Positions 6,865 to 15,987 of a DNA stretch of 64,000 nt are shown here, piece by piece. Numbering within the stretch: the first letter of the stretch is position 1; each line of letters opens with the position of its first letter. The notes under the pieces are model-generated. The model saw only the letters and a list, made by a program, of their open reading frames with translations, searched no databases and had not been told where the DNA came from. The stretch spans positions 1 through 64,000 of the forward strand of contig NZ_PJEO01000027.1 in the NCBI RefSeq assembly GCF_002843175.1, read 5' to 3'. The position numbers and the translations under genes are program-made. Source of the DNA: Confluentibacter flavum. Its GTDB lineage: Bacteria; Bacteroidota; Bacteroidia; Flavobacteriales; Flavobacteriaceae.

Positions 6865-9594
6865 ATGCCAAAAATTAATTTTATTCAGATTTCAAAATTT
6901 ATTATTTTAATTGGTTTTGTACTTTTTGTTAGTTGTAAAAACGACGGCGAATCCAAAAGGTACAAAATTGGTTTTTCACAATGTCTCAGTGATAATATGT
7001 GGCGTGATGCTATGAATCATTCCATGCAAATTCAAGCATCATTATTGCAAGATAGTCTTACACTTGAAATATTTGAAGCGAATGGAAACATTCAAAAACA
7101 AATTAATCAAATTGAAAAAATGATTCAGGATAATTATGATCTAATCATAATATCTCCTAATGAGCCCGATAGAGTTGTACCAGTTATAGAGAAAGCTTTT
7201 GATTCCGGTATTCCAATAATTTTAATTGACAGAAAAATTAATTCTAATAAGTTTACGGCATTCGTTGGAGCTGATAACTTGGCAGTAGGGAAGAATGCTG
7301 CAAATTATATTGCTTCAATGGAAGAAAAAATTAAAAATGTAGTTGAAATTAAAGGTGAGGATAATTCAACACCTGTAATTGAAAGAAGTAAAGGGTTTGA
7401 ACAAACAATACAAAAGGAGCCATCGGTCAATTTAATTAAAAGCATGGTCGGTATCGACAGTGTTAAAATTAAGAGTTTGATTGATTCTATTGATATAAAT
7501 CAAATTCATTATATGTTTGCATTTAATGATGAATTAGCCTACCAAGCATGGAAAATTGTACATGAAATAAGCTCTTCTAATAAAATTAAATTTATTGGTG
7601 TTGATGGACTTAATGGCACAAATGGAGGTGTTCAGCTAGTTCAAGATAACGTATTAGAAGCCTCTATATTATACCCAACAGGAGGAGAAGAAGCAATTAA
7701 GTTAGCAATGAAAATTCTTGGGGGGGAAAGTGTAGAGAAATATAATATTCTTAATTCAACAATAATAGATTCACGTAATGCGGATATTATGCGAAACCAG
7801 TTCGATAAAATTATTCAGCACCAAGATGACATCTCTCTACAACAGAAAAAAATACAAGAACAAGAAAATACCTATACTACACAAAGTAAGACTTTACGAT
7901 TAGTTTTAGGTCTTTTAATTTTAAGTATAATTTTTGGAGCTCTTGTTATATATTCTTGGCGTATTATTAGGCAAAAGAAAAGAGAGTTGGAACTAATTAA
8001 TAAAAAAATTATAATTCAACGAGACCAAATAAAAACCAGTAACGATGCAAAGGTTAATTTTTTTACAGGTATATCGCATGAGTTTAAAACACCTATTACA
8101 CTTATTTTATCATCCATTGAATCTTTAACAGAAGAAAATAGAAAAAGAGATTTTAAGCTTTTAAATGAATTAGGTTTAATTTTTAACAACTCAAAAAGAT
8201 TATTAAGACTAATAAATCAATTGTTGGATTTTAGAAAAATTGAAGATCGAAAATTTATATTAAGGGCTTCGGAAACCAATATTTTTAAGTTTACTCAAAG
8301 TATATATAGAGATTTTGAACGAGAGTCAATAAAAAGGAATATAGATTTTACTATTACTGCTAACAATGAAGATTTATTTGCATACATAGATAGAAATTTA
8401 ATGGATAAAGTGTTTTTTAATCTGTTATCTAATGCCTTTAAATTTACGCCTATCAGGGGTGAAATTAGCATCAATATAATAGACGTAACGGGGGCTAATT
8501 TTTTTGAAATTCATTTTAAAGATTCAGGAATAGGTATTCCAGAGAGAGAATTGGAAAGTGTTTTTAAGCCGTTTTTTCAAGGTTCTAATAATAATAATAA
8601 ACCAAGTTCTGGTATAGGGCTGCATATATCTAAGGAATTTATTGATATGCATAAGGGGAAAATTCAGGTAAAATCAAATAATGGTACAGAAATTATTATA
8701 ACATTATATAAAGACAAAATACATTTGAATAGTGATCAAATTGTATTCGAACCAGAAACTAATTATAATGAAAATTTTAATTTTATTTCTGATTATGAAG
8801 ACGATTTATTGCCAGTAAATGTTTCTTCTAATAATGAAGAAAAACTGAGCATTTTAATAATTGAAGATAATTCGGATTTGGTGAAATTCTTGAAAAACAA
8901 ATTATCTCATGTTTATGATATACATGTGTCAGATGGTCATGATGGTATTGAAAAGGCCTTAGAAATAATTCCAGATATTATGATATGTGATGTTAATTTA
9001 CCAGTAAAAAATGGATTTGAAATATGTGATATATTAAAAAGAGATTTAAGGACATCACATATTCCAACTATTATATTGACAGCTCTGGGTAATAAGGAAT
9101 CATATATAAAAGGATTGGAATCGGGTGCGGATTTATTCTTAACTAAACCATTTAGTTTAGCCATTTTATTTCAGTCAATAAAAGCTTTATTATATAATCG
9201 CGCCAAACTTCGGTATTACTATGTCAATAATCTTGAAACAATTAATAAAAATCACGATTTCGGGGTTATGGAGCAGGATTTTCTTTCTAAAATGAATAAG
9301 ATAATCTATGAGAATATTGACAATTCCAATTTTTCGGTCGAACAATTAGCTGAAGAGTTAAATGTTTCTCGAGTACAACTATATAGGAAAATTAAAGCTA
9401 TTTTAGACATTAAAGTCAGTGATTATATTCTAAACATCAGGTTGGAAAAAGGAAAGGAAATGTTAAAAAATAATTTAAAACTCTCTATCTCAGATATTGC
9501 TTATTCGGTAGGGTTTTCTTCTTCAACATATTTCTCAACAAGTTTTAAGGCTAAGTATGGAAAAACTCCAAAAGAATATAAAGGGAAATTTTAA
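6865..9594 (+). CDS. Hybrid two-component system regulator with periplasmic sugar-binding domain (levan/fructose HTCS)
   Basis: One polypeptide (909 residues from ATG 6865; a TTG two codons earlier is less likely) holds a complete two-component system. A signal/anchor segment (FIILIGFVLFVSC) leads to a periplasmic sugar-binding domain of the LacI/ribose-binding type (about 35-310), a membrane helix (about 348-370), HisKA with His405 (ISHEFKTP), HATPase_c (NLLSNAFKF, DSGIGIP), a receiver with Asp709 (ICDVNLPVKNG) and a C-terminal AraC-type HTH (about 810-909, FSVEQLAEELNVSR). A periplasmic sugar-binding sensor of this kind, rather than a Y_Y_Y beta-propeller sensor, is the architecture of BT1754, which binds fructose and controls the B. 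thetaiotaomicron levan PUL. Its place 333 bases upstream of the importer gene supports the same role here. Direct ligand identity is inferred. Confidence 0.92.
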   Translation: MPKINFIQISKFIILIGFVLFVSCKNDGESKRYKIGFSQCLSDNMWRDAMNHSMQIQASLLQDSLTLEIFEANGNIQKQINQIEKMIQDNYDLIIISPNEPDRVVPVIEKAFDSGIPIILIDRKINSNKFTAFVGADNLAVGKNAANYIASMEEKIKNVVEIKGEDNSTPVIERSKGFEQTIQKEPSVNLIKSMVGIDSVKIKSLIDSIDINQIHYMFAFNDELAYQAWKIVHEISSSNKIKFIGVDGLNGTNGGVQLVQDNVLEASILYPTGGEEAIKLAMKILGGESVEKYNILNSTIIDSRNADIMRNQFDKIIQHQDDISLQQKKIQEQENTYTTQSKTLRLVLGLLILSIIFGALVIYSWRIIRQKKRELELINKKIIIQRDQIKTSNDAKVNFFTGISHEFKTPITLILSSIESLTEENRKRDFKLLNELGLIFNNSKRLLRLINQLLDFRKIEDRKFILRASETNIFKFTQSIYRDFERESIKRNIDFTITANNEDLFAYIDRNLMDKVFFNLLSNAFKFTPIRGEISINIIDVTGANFFEIHFKDSGIGIPERELESVFKPFFQGSNNNNKPSSGIGLHISKEFIDMHKGKIQVKSNNGTEIIITLYKDKIHLNSDQIVFEPETNYNENFNFISDYEDDLLPVNVSSNNEEKLSILIIEDNSDLVKFLKNKLSHVYDIHVSDGHDGIEKALEIIPDIMICDVNLPVKNGFEICDILKRDLRTSHIPTIILTALGNKESYIKGLESGADLFLTKPFSLAILFQSIKALLYNRAKLRYYYVNNLETINKNHDFGVMEQDFLSKMNKIIYENIDNSNFSVEQLAEELNVSRVQLYRKIKAILDIKVSDYILNIRLEKGKEMLKNNLKLSISDIAYSVGFSSSTYFSTSFKAKYGKTPKEYKGKF

Positions 9595-9927
9595 AATTTC
9601 TTAAAATATATTTTTATCCATTGCCTATTTAACTGAAAATTCAGATTAAAAATTCTCTAAAAGACATTTCAAACTATGTTTTCAAAGTAACAATTTTAAA
9701 TTTTATTGCTGTAATTCATTTAAAAAGTTAATTATAATCAAAATATTATTTATTTTAAATAATTAATAATCAACTAGTTACTGTTATTTTGTTATATCTG
9801 AAAAAAAAAATAGTTTGTGAAACAAATCTTAAGAGTCGTTAGATCTTTACAATATAAATTGCATAAGGTTTAATGAGATAATCTATTTGTTTAAACCAAA
9901 GAAAAACTAAACGAAATACACCACCAC
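9595..9927. other. Regulatory intergenic region upstream of PUL A
   Basis: 333 AT-rich bases between the sensor gene and the first structural gene. It contains the promoter candidate listed separately and is the expected target of the AraC-type output domain encoded just upstream. I see no obvious long inverted repeat. Confidence 0.4.
9789..9817 (+). promoter_or_regulatory. Candidate promoter of the PUL A operon
   Basis: TTG at 9789-9791, a 19-base spacer ending in an A10 run, then TAGTTTG at 9811-9817. This is close to the Bacteroidota consensus (TTG, 17-23 bases, TAnnTTTG) but one base short between TA and TTTG. It would give a leader of roughly 100 bases before the ATG at 9928. Confidence 0.3.
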
Positions 9928-11262
9928 ATGAACAGAAAGATATTAATCTGGTCTATTACCGCTGCGTTAGCAGGTTTCTTATTTGGATTTGATACTGTAG
10001 TTATATCGGGCGCTGAAAAAAAATTACAATTATTATGGGGTTCTTCCGATATGTTTCATGGCGTTGTAGTTATTGGAATGGCATTATGGGGAACTGTAGT
10101 GGGCGCCTTTTTTGGAGGTATTCCTACTAATAAATTAGGGCGAAAAAACACTTTAATATGGATAGGTATTTTATATACCATTTCTGCTATTGGTTCATGT
10201 TTAGCAAACGACCCTTATACTTTTGCTGTTTTTAGATTTATTGGTGGTCTAGGTGTGGGCGCTTCAACCATTGCTGCTCCAGCATATATTTCAGAAATTG
10301 CTCCTGCAAAAGATAGAGGTAAATTAGTAGGGCTTTACCAATTCAACATTGTATTTGGAATTCTAATCGCCTTTTTATCAAACTACTTATTAAATAATGT
10401 TGGAGAAAATGCTTGGCGTTGGATGGTAGGAGTAGAAGCTTTCCCTGCCGCTATTTATACCTTATTTGCCTTAACAATTCCAAAAAGCCCACGTTGGTTG
10501 CTTACCAAATTTAGAAATAGTGAAGCCATAGGTGTTCTTAAAATTATAAATCCAGATCAAGATCCAGAAAAACTTATGTTAGAAATTAAAGATGAGATGG
10601 AAAACACAGTACCCAACGAAAATATATTTCTCAAAAAATACAGATTTCCATTAATTCTAGCTTTTTTAATTGCCTTTTTCAATCAATTATCTGGCATTAA
10701 TGCCTTATTATATTATGCTCCAAGAATTTTTGAAGAAGCAGGACTTGGTGAGAGTACAGCCTTATTAAGCAGTATAGGTATAGGTGTTACTAACATGCTT
10801 TTTACATTATTGGGTATTATCCTAATAGATAGATTGGGAAGAAAACAATTGATGTATATATGTTCGTTTGGTTATATAATCTCTCTGAGTTTAGTTTCTG
10901 CTGCTTTCTTCTTTAGCTGGGAAGGTAGTATTGTACCCATATTGCTGTTCATGTTCATAGCATCACACGCTATTGGTCAAGGAACAGTGATATGGGTGTT
11001 TATTTCTGAAATCTTCCCTAACCATTTAAGGGGTGCAGGGCAATCTTTTGGAAGTTCAGTGCATTGGGTATTGGCAGCTGTTGTACCTTCCTTAGTACCA
11101 GTATTGTTTTCAACAATTGGTGCGGGTATGGTGTTTCTAATATTTGCTATTATGATGATTCTACAACTTCTATTTGTCATTTTCATGATGCCAGAAACTA
11201 AAGGTATATCATTAGAAGAATTAAGTAAAAAATTAATTAAAGATAGAAATCAAGCTAACTAA
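9928..11262 (+). CDS. MFS sugar porter, probable fructose importer
   Basis: A 444-residue inner-membrane transporter of the major facilitator sugar porter family with about 12 hydrophobic helices. Signature motifs are visible: GFLFGFDTVVISGAE in helix 1, NKLGRKNTL in the 2-3 loop, RFIGGLGVGASTIAAPAYISE with IAPAKDRGKLVG in helices 4-5, QLSGINALLYYAP in helix 7, DRLGRK in the 8-9 loop and PETKG at the C terminus. It is the first gene of the PUL A operon and ends 12 bases before a GH32 gene. An MFS importer sits in the B. thetaiotaomicron levan PUL with the same presumed job, bringing released fructose to the cytoplasm for the fructokinase at 22734. Confidence 0.88.
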   Translation: MNRKILIWSITAALAGFLFGFDTVVISGAEKKLQLLWGSSDMFHGVVVIGMALWGTVVGAFFGGIPTNKLGRKNTLIWIGILYTISAIGSCLANDPYTFAVFRFIGGLGVGASTIAAPAYISEIAPAKDRGKLVGLYQFNIVFGILIAFLSNYLLNNVGENAWRWMVGVEAFPAAIYTLFALTIPKSPRWLLTKFRNSEAIGVLKIINPDQDPEKLMLEIKDEMENTVPNENIFLKKYRFPLILAFLIAFFNQLSGINALLYYAPRIFEEAGLGESTALLSSIGIGVTNMLFTLLGIILIDRLGRKQLMYICSFGYIISLSLVSAAFFFSWEGSIVPILLFMFIASHAIGQGTVIWVFISEIFPNHLRGAGQSFGSSVHWVLAAVVPSLVPVLFSTIGAGMVFLIFAIMMILQLLFVIFMMPETKGISLEELSKKLIKDRNQAN

Positions 11263-11274
11263 AACTAAATTATT

Positions 11275-12888
11275 ATGAAACATATGAAATTAAAAAAACT
11301 GATTTTTATAATGCTTCTTTCGGTGGCATTTATCAGTTGTAAAAAAACAACTGAAGCCAATCAAAGTAATGTTGAAATAGCGAAGTCCTATTCAGAAGAA
11401 GACCTTTACCGTCCTAATTTTCATTTTACACCCAAAAAAGCATGGATGAATGACCCAAATGGGATGTTTTACAAAAATGGGTATTACCATTTATATTTTC
11501 AGCATTATCCAGATGGAAACACATGGGGTCCCATGCATTGGGGGCATGCTATTAGTACAGACATGGTAACATGGAAAGAAATGCCCATAGCCATATACCC
11601 AGATGATAAAGGATATATCTTTTCAGGAAGTGCCGTGGTAGATGTTAACAATACCTCAGGATTTAGTAAAGGTGGCGGACAACCTATAATTGCCATGTTT
11701 ACTTACCATGATATGGATGGGGAAAAAGCAGGTAAAACGAATTATCAATCGCAAGCCATAGCATACTCTTTAGATGAAGGTCAAACCTTTACTAAATATT
11801 CTAGTAATCCTGTCATTAAAAACCCCAATATTAGAGATTTCAGGGACCCAAAAATTACTTGGGATTCCATACACGAAAAGTGGGTCATGGTATTGGCGGC
11901 TGGTCAAAAAATTATGTTATATAGTTCATCAAACTTAAAAGATTGGAAATTGGAATCCGATTTTGGAGATGGTATAGGTGCACATGGTGGCGTTTGGGAG
12001 TGTCCCGATTTTTTCCCTATGGTAGTCCAAGGAACTGATGAAATAAAATGGGTGTTGTTGGTGAGTATTAATCCAGGTGGTCCAAATGGCGGTTCTGCAA
12101 CACAATATTTTGTAGGTGATTTTGATGGTAAACAATTTAAAATTGACCCATCATTTGAAAAAGATTTGAATAGTTCTGAACACAAGTCGATATGGATTGA
12201 TTACGGAAGAGATAATTATGCGGGAGTAACCTGGGCAAATATACCAGATACTGATGGCAGAAAATTGTTCATGGGATGGATGTCTAATTGGGAATATGCC
12301 AATGTAGTGCCTACTGAAACATGGAGAAGTGCCATGACGGTTGCAAGACAAATTGAACTTCAAAAAGTAAATGCTAGTTATAGATTATTATTTCAACCTG
12401 TAAAGGAACTAACCAGTTATAGAAGTACCAAATTTAAAAAGGAATCGATAGCAATAAATGGAGACACAAAAATCATTGATTCAAAAGCTATCGATTTATC
12501 AAGTACAGAAATCAATTTTAAAATTTCAGATTTAAAAGATAAAGGCTTCACTTTTAAGCTTACAAATAAACAAGGAGACACCTTAGCTTTTGGATATAAC
12601 AATAGTGATAAAAACTTTTTTGTAGATAGAAGAAAATCTGGTAAAACAGAATTTTCAGAAAAGTTTGTGAACCATGTTTCTGTTGCTAAAAGAACATCAT
12701 TAAATCCAGATTTGCTTGGTACAATTATTCTCGATAAAACATCTATAGAACTTTTTTTTGATAATGGAGAAACAGTAATGACAGAAATATTTTTTCCTAA
12801 CTCACCATTCGATAAACTAAGTATTGAACCTAAAGACCAAGAATTCGTTCTTGACAGTATTGAAATCCACAAACTAAATTTTAACTAA
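11275..12888 (+). CDS. GH32 fructan hydrolase lipoprotein (probable exo-levanase/inulinase)
   Basis: A 537-residue glycoside hydrolase family 32 enzyme that cleaves beta-fructosyl bonds. The three catalytic motifs are intact: nucleophile Asp60 (WMNDPNG), transition-state Asp191 (FRDPK) and acid/base Glu242 (WECPDFF). A five-bladed propeller (about 45-350) is followed by the GH32C beta-sandwich (about 375-535). The N terminus is a lipoprotein signal (LLSVAFISCKK, Cys22). The residues after Cys (KKTTEANQ) lack the acidic export signal of surface lipoproteins, so it probably faces the periplasm. ATG 11284 (MKLKK) is an alternative start. The classic WMNDPNG motif fits exo-acting enzymes that release fructose. 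It is a close relative of the GH32 at 54096-55664. Confidence 0.92.
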   Translation: MKHMKLKKLIFIMLLSVAFISCKKTTEANQSNVEIAKSYSEEDLYRPNFHFTPKKAWMNDPNGMFYKNGYYHLYFQHYPDGNTWGPMHWGHAISTDMVTWKEMPIAIYPDDKGYIFSGSAVVDVNNTSGFSKGGGQPIIAMFTYHDMDGEKAGKTNYQSQAIAYSLDEGQTFTKYSSNPVIKNPNIRDFRDPKITWDSIHEKWVMVLAAGQKIMLYSSSNLKDWKLESDFGDGIGAHGGVWECPDFFPMVVQGTDEIKWVLLVSINPGGPNGGSATQYFVGDFDGKQFKIDPSFEKDLNSSEHKSIWIDYGRDNYAGVTWANIPDTDGRKLFMGWMSNWEYANVVPTETWRSAMTVARQIELQKVNASYRLLFQPVKELTSYRSTKFKKESIAINGDTKIIDSKAIDLSSTEINFKISDLKDKGFTFKLTNKQGDTLAFGYNNSDKNFFVDRRKSGKTEFSEKFVNHVSVAKRTSLNPDLLGTIILDKTSIELFFDNGETVMTEIFFPNSPFDKLSIEPKDQEFVLDSIEIHKLNFN

Positions 12889-12899
12889 ATTAATTTATT

Positions 12900-15800
12900 A
12901 TGAAATTAAAACAACTTTTATTTCTGCCTGTATTTATTTTTATAAGCATTTGGGCACAAGCACAGGTAAGTGGTACCGTTACCTCCCAAGAAGATGGGAT
13001 GCCTTTACCCGGTGTATCAGTAATTGTATTGGGCACAAACCAGGGTACTGCAACAGACTTTGACGGTAATTATGTACTGGAAAATGTTGATGAAAATGCA
13101 ACATTGGTTTTTAGCTACATAGGTTTTAAAACCCAAGAAACACAAATTAATGGACGTTCGGTAATAGACGTCGTTCTGGTAGTAGATGCTGCTGCACTAG
13201 ACGAAATTGTTGTAACTGGTTATACTAAGCAAAGAAAGGCTGATATTACAGGAGCAGTTTCGGTTGTTGATGTTGATGAAATGAAAAAGCAAACTAATGC
13301 AAATCCCATTAAAGCGTTGCAAGGAAGAGTTCCTGGTATGTTAGTTACTGGTAATGGCGAACCTAGTTCCCCTGCCACTGTGCGAATTCGCGGAATTGGC
13401 ACACTTAATAATAACGATCCACTATATATTATTGATGGCGTGCCCACCAAAGCGGGAATGCATGAATTGAACCCTCAAGACATTGAGTCTATTCAAGTAT
13501 TAAAAGATGCTTCAGCGGCTAGTATTTATGGATCTCGTGCTGCTAATGGTGTAATTATCGTTACTACAAAAAGTGGAAAAAGTGGAAAAGCTAGACTAAG
13601 TATAGATACTTACACTTCTATTTCAAAATACACATCAAGAACCGAAATGTTAGATACTGAAGGATATGGAAAAGCACTTTGGCAAGCTAACATAAATAAT
13701 GGTACAGATCCCAACTCCAATAGTGTAAAATACCGATTTGATTGGGGGGTCAATTCACAAACAGGACAGCCTTTTTTAAATAAAGTTCTTGTTCCAGAGT
13801 ATTTAGATGATGAAGGTACTTTAAAATCAGCCAATACCGATTGGTTTGATGAGATATCTAGAATGGGTACAATTCGTAATGTCGATTTATCTATGTCAAA
13901 TGGAAATGATCAAGGTAATTACTATATGTCTTTAGGCTACTATAAAAATGAAGGCGTTATAAAAACCAGTGAGTTTGATAGGATTTCTGCAAGAATAAAT
14001 TCCAATTATAAAATATTCAATAATAAAGTAACTATTGGTGAAAACTTAAGCATTTCAAAAACCAATGAAGTTAATGGTTCCCCAATAAATGAGGCTCTAC
14101 AAGCACTCCCTATTATTCCTGTACGTACTGTTGATGGAAATGGTTGGGGTGGTCCAGTAGGGGGTATGAATGACAGACAAAATCCTGTGAGATTATTAGA
14201 AGATAATAAGCAGAATGATTATGATTTTTTAAGGATCTTTGGGAGTTTTTATGCAGAAACAACATTGTTTGAAGGTCTTAACTTTAGAACAAGCATGGGG
14301 ATAGATTATGGGAATTACTTTGCAAAGAATTTTAGAAAACGTTATGAATCGGGTTATTTAAATAATCCCGTTAATAAACTTGAAACAAATCAAAGCCATA
14401 ATTTAAAATTAACATGGACCAATACACTTAATTACGATAAAACATTTGGAAATCATAATGTTAATGTATTATTAGGTACAGAGTATTATCACGAGAGATT
14501 CAATTCGTTTTGGGCGTCAAGAGAGGATTTTGTAGTTGAAAATGAAGATTACCTTTATTTAGATGCGGGAACTGGGGAAAAAAATAATGGTGGTAGCGGA
14601 GCTGAAAATGTTTTATTGTCCTATTTTTCTAAGGTTAACTACTCTTATAATAATAGATATTTAGCTTCTGCAACTTTACGATATGATGGTTCTTCTCGCT
14701 TTGGACAAAATAATAGTTTTGGGGTTTTTCCTGCATTCTCTTTAGGATGGAAATTAAGTGAGGAAAAATTCATAAAAGAAAATATCGAAGCTATAAATGA
14801 CTTAAAGTTTCGTTTTGGTTGGGGAATTACAGGTAATCAAGAAATTGACAACAATGCAATTTATAATATTTATCTAACCGATTATGCCAACACAGCCTAT
14901 GATATTAATGGATCAAAAACGGGGGTTTTGCCTTCTGGATATAAATTGGTTCAAAATGCTAATCCAGACCTTCGTTGGGAGGAAAGTACCATGACAAACT
15001 ATGGTATTGATTTTGAACTGTTCCAGCAAAAGTTATATGGTAGTGCAGAATATTATATTAGAGAGACTAAAGATATTTTGTTATTACCTCCATATATAGG
15101 TACTCTTGGCGAAGGTGGTAATCAATGGGTTAATGGAGCCTCTATGGAAAACAAAGGTTTTGAGGTCACTTTGGGAACGAGGCTTAACATAAATGAAGAT
15201 TTGTTTATTAACCTAAATGCTAATATAAGCCAATATAAAAACAAGGTAACTAAATTACCTGCTGAGGTAGTAAATGCATATGGTGGAGATGGTAGAGGTC
15301 AAAATATACTGGGAAGGCCAATAAATTCTTTTTTCGGTTATGTTACCGATGGATTGTTTAGAACAGATGACGAAGTATCTAACCATGCTGAACAACCAGG
15401 AAAAGGTTTGGGTAGAATTAGATATTCCGATTTAAATGATGACGGGGTAATCAACGATTTTGATCGTACTTGGATTGGAAGTCCCCATCCGGATTTTATT
15501 TATGGTTTCACAGCAGAGGTTACTTATGGGCAGTTTGATCTTTCATTCTTATTGCAAGGAATAGCTGGTGTTGATGTAGTAAATGGTTTTAAAAGAGCAA
15601 CAGATTTTTGGAGTGTTTCGGAAACTGGTTCCAATAAAGGAGCACGATTGTTAAATGCTTGGTCTACTTCAAATCCCAATTCAACTATTCCAGCAATTGC
15701 ACTTACAGATGCCAATTTTGAATCAAGATTTTCAACTTATTTTATCGAGAACGGTTCTTATTTAAAACTTAGAAATATCCAAATTGGATATAATTTTAGC

Positions 15801-15971
15801 GATGATCTTGTAGAAAAACTAAATATGCAATCTTTTAGGTTTTATGTTGGTGGAGATAATTTAGCCTTGTTGGCAAAAAGTAAGTCGTTTACTGGCTTAG
15901 ACCCTGAAAATCCAGGCTTTGGGTATCCTAATCCATTAATAGTAACGGCTGGATTAAATTTAAAATTTTAA
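12900..15971 (+). CDS. SusC-family TonB-dependent outer-membrane transporter (PUL A)
   Basis: A 1023-residue outer-membrane transporter for oligosaccharides. Signal peptide 1-21 (ISIWAQAQ), carboxypeptidase-regulatory-like domain about 22-100 (VSGTVTSQEDGMPLPGVSV), TonB box/plug from about 104 (LDEIVVTGYTKQRKADITGAV) with the SusC signature LYIIDGVP and ASIYGSRAANGVIIVTTK, then a 22-strand-type barrel to the terminal Phe. It starts 11 bases after the GH32 gene and ends 16 bases before susD-like 15988, so it is operonic. SusC and SusD form a lidded complex that imports fructo-oligosaccharides using TonB. It is clearly related to the PUL B SusC at 60732, including the TGY/QRKADITGAV stretch. 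Confidence 0.94.
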   Translation: MKLKQLLFLPVFIFISIWAQAQVSGTVTSQEDGMPLPGVSVIVLGTNQGTATDFDGNYVLENVDENATLVFSYIGFKTQETQINGRSVIDVVLVVDAAALDEIVVTGYTKQRKADITGAVSVVDVDEMKKQTNANPIKALQGRVPGMLVTGNGEPSSPATVRIRGIGTLNNNDPLYIIDGVPTKAGMHELNPQDIESIQVLKDASAASIYGSRAANGVIIVTTKSGKSGKARLSIDTYTSISKYTSRTEMLDTEGYGKALWQANINNGTDPNSNSVKYRFDWGVNSQTGQPFLNKVLVPEYLDDEGTLKSANTDWFDEISRMGTIRNVDLSMSNGNDQGNYYMSLGYYKNEGVIKTSEFDRISARINSNYKIFNNKVTIGENLSISKTNEVNGSPINEALQALPIIPVRTVDGNGWGGPVGGMNDRQNPVRLLEDNKQNDYDFLRIFGSFYAETTLFEGLNFRTSMGIDYGNYFAKNFRKRYESGYLNNPVNKLETNQSHNLKLTWTNTLNYDKTFGNHNVNVLLGTEYYHERFNSFWASREDFVVENEDYLYLDAGTGEKNNGGSGAENVLLSYFSKVNYSYNNRYLASATLRYDGSSRFGQNNSFGVFPAFSLGWKLSEEKFIKENIEAINDLKFRFGWGITGNQEIDNNAIYNIYLTDYANTAYDINGSKTGVLPSGYKLVQNANPDLRWEESTMTNYGIDFELFQQKLYGSAEYYIRETKDILLLPPYIGTLGEGGNQWVNGASMENKGFEVTLGTRLNINEDLFINLNANISQYKNKVTKLPAEVVNAYGGDGRGQNILGRPINSFFGYVTDGLFRTDDEVSNHAEQPGKGLGRIRYSDLNDDGVINDFDRTWIGSPHPDFIYGFTAEVTYGQFDLSFLLQGIAGVDVVNGFKRATDFWSVSETGSNKGARLLNAWSTSNPNSTIPAIALTDANFESRFSTYFIENGSYLKLRNIQIGYNFSDDLVEKLNMQSFRFYVGGDNLALLAKSKSFTGLDPENPGFGYPNPLIVTAGLNLKF

Positions 15972-15987
15972 ACTAAAACATATCAAA

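Noticed and set aside
12417-12872. 151-codon antisense open frame inside the GH32 gene
   Set aside because: It mirrors the sense coding sequence, has no recognisable domain, and the sense gene is certain.
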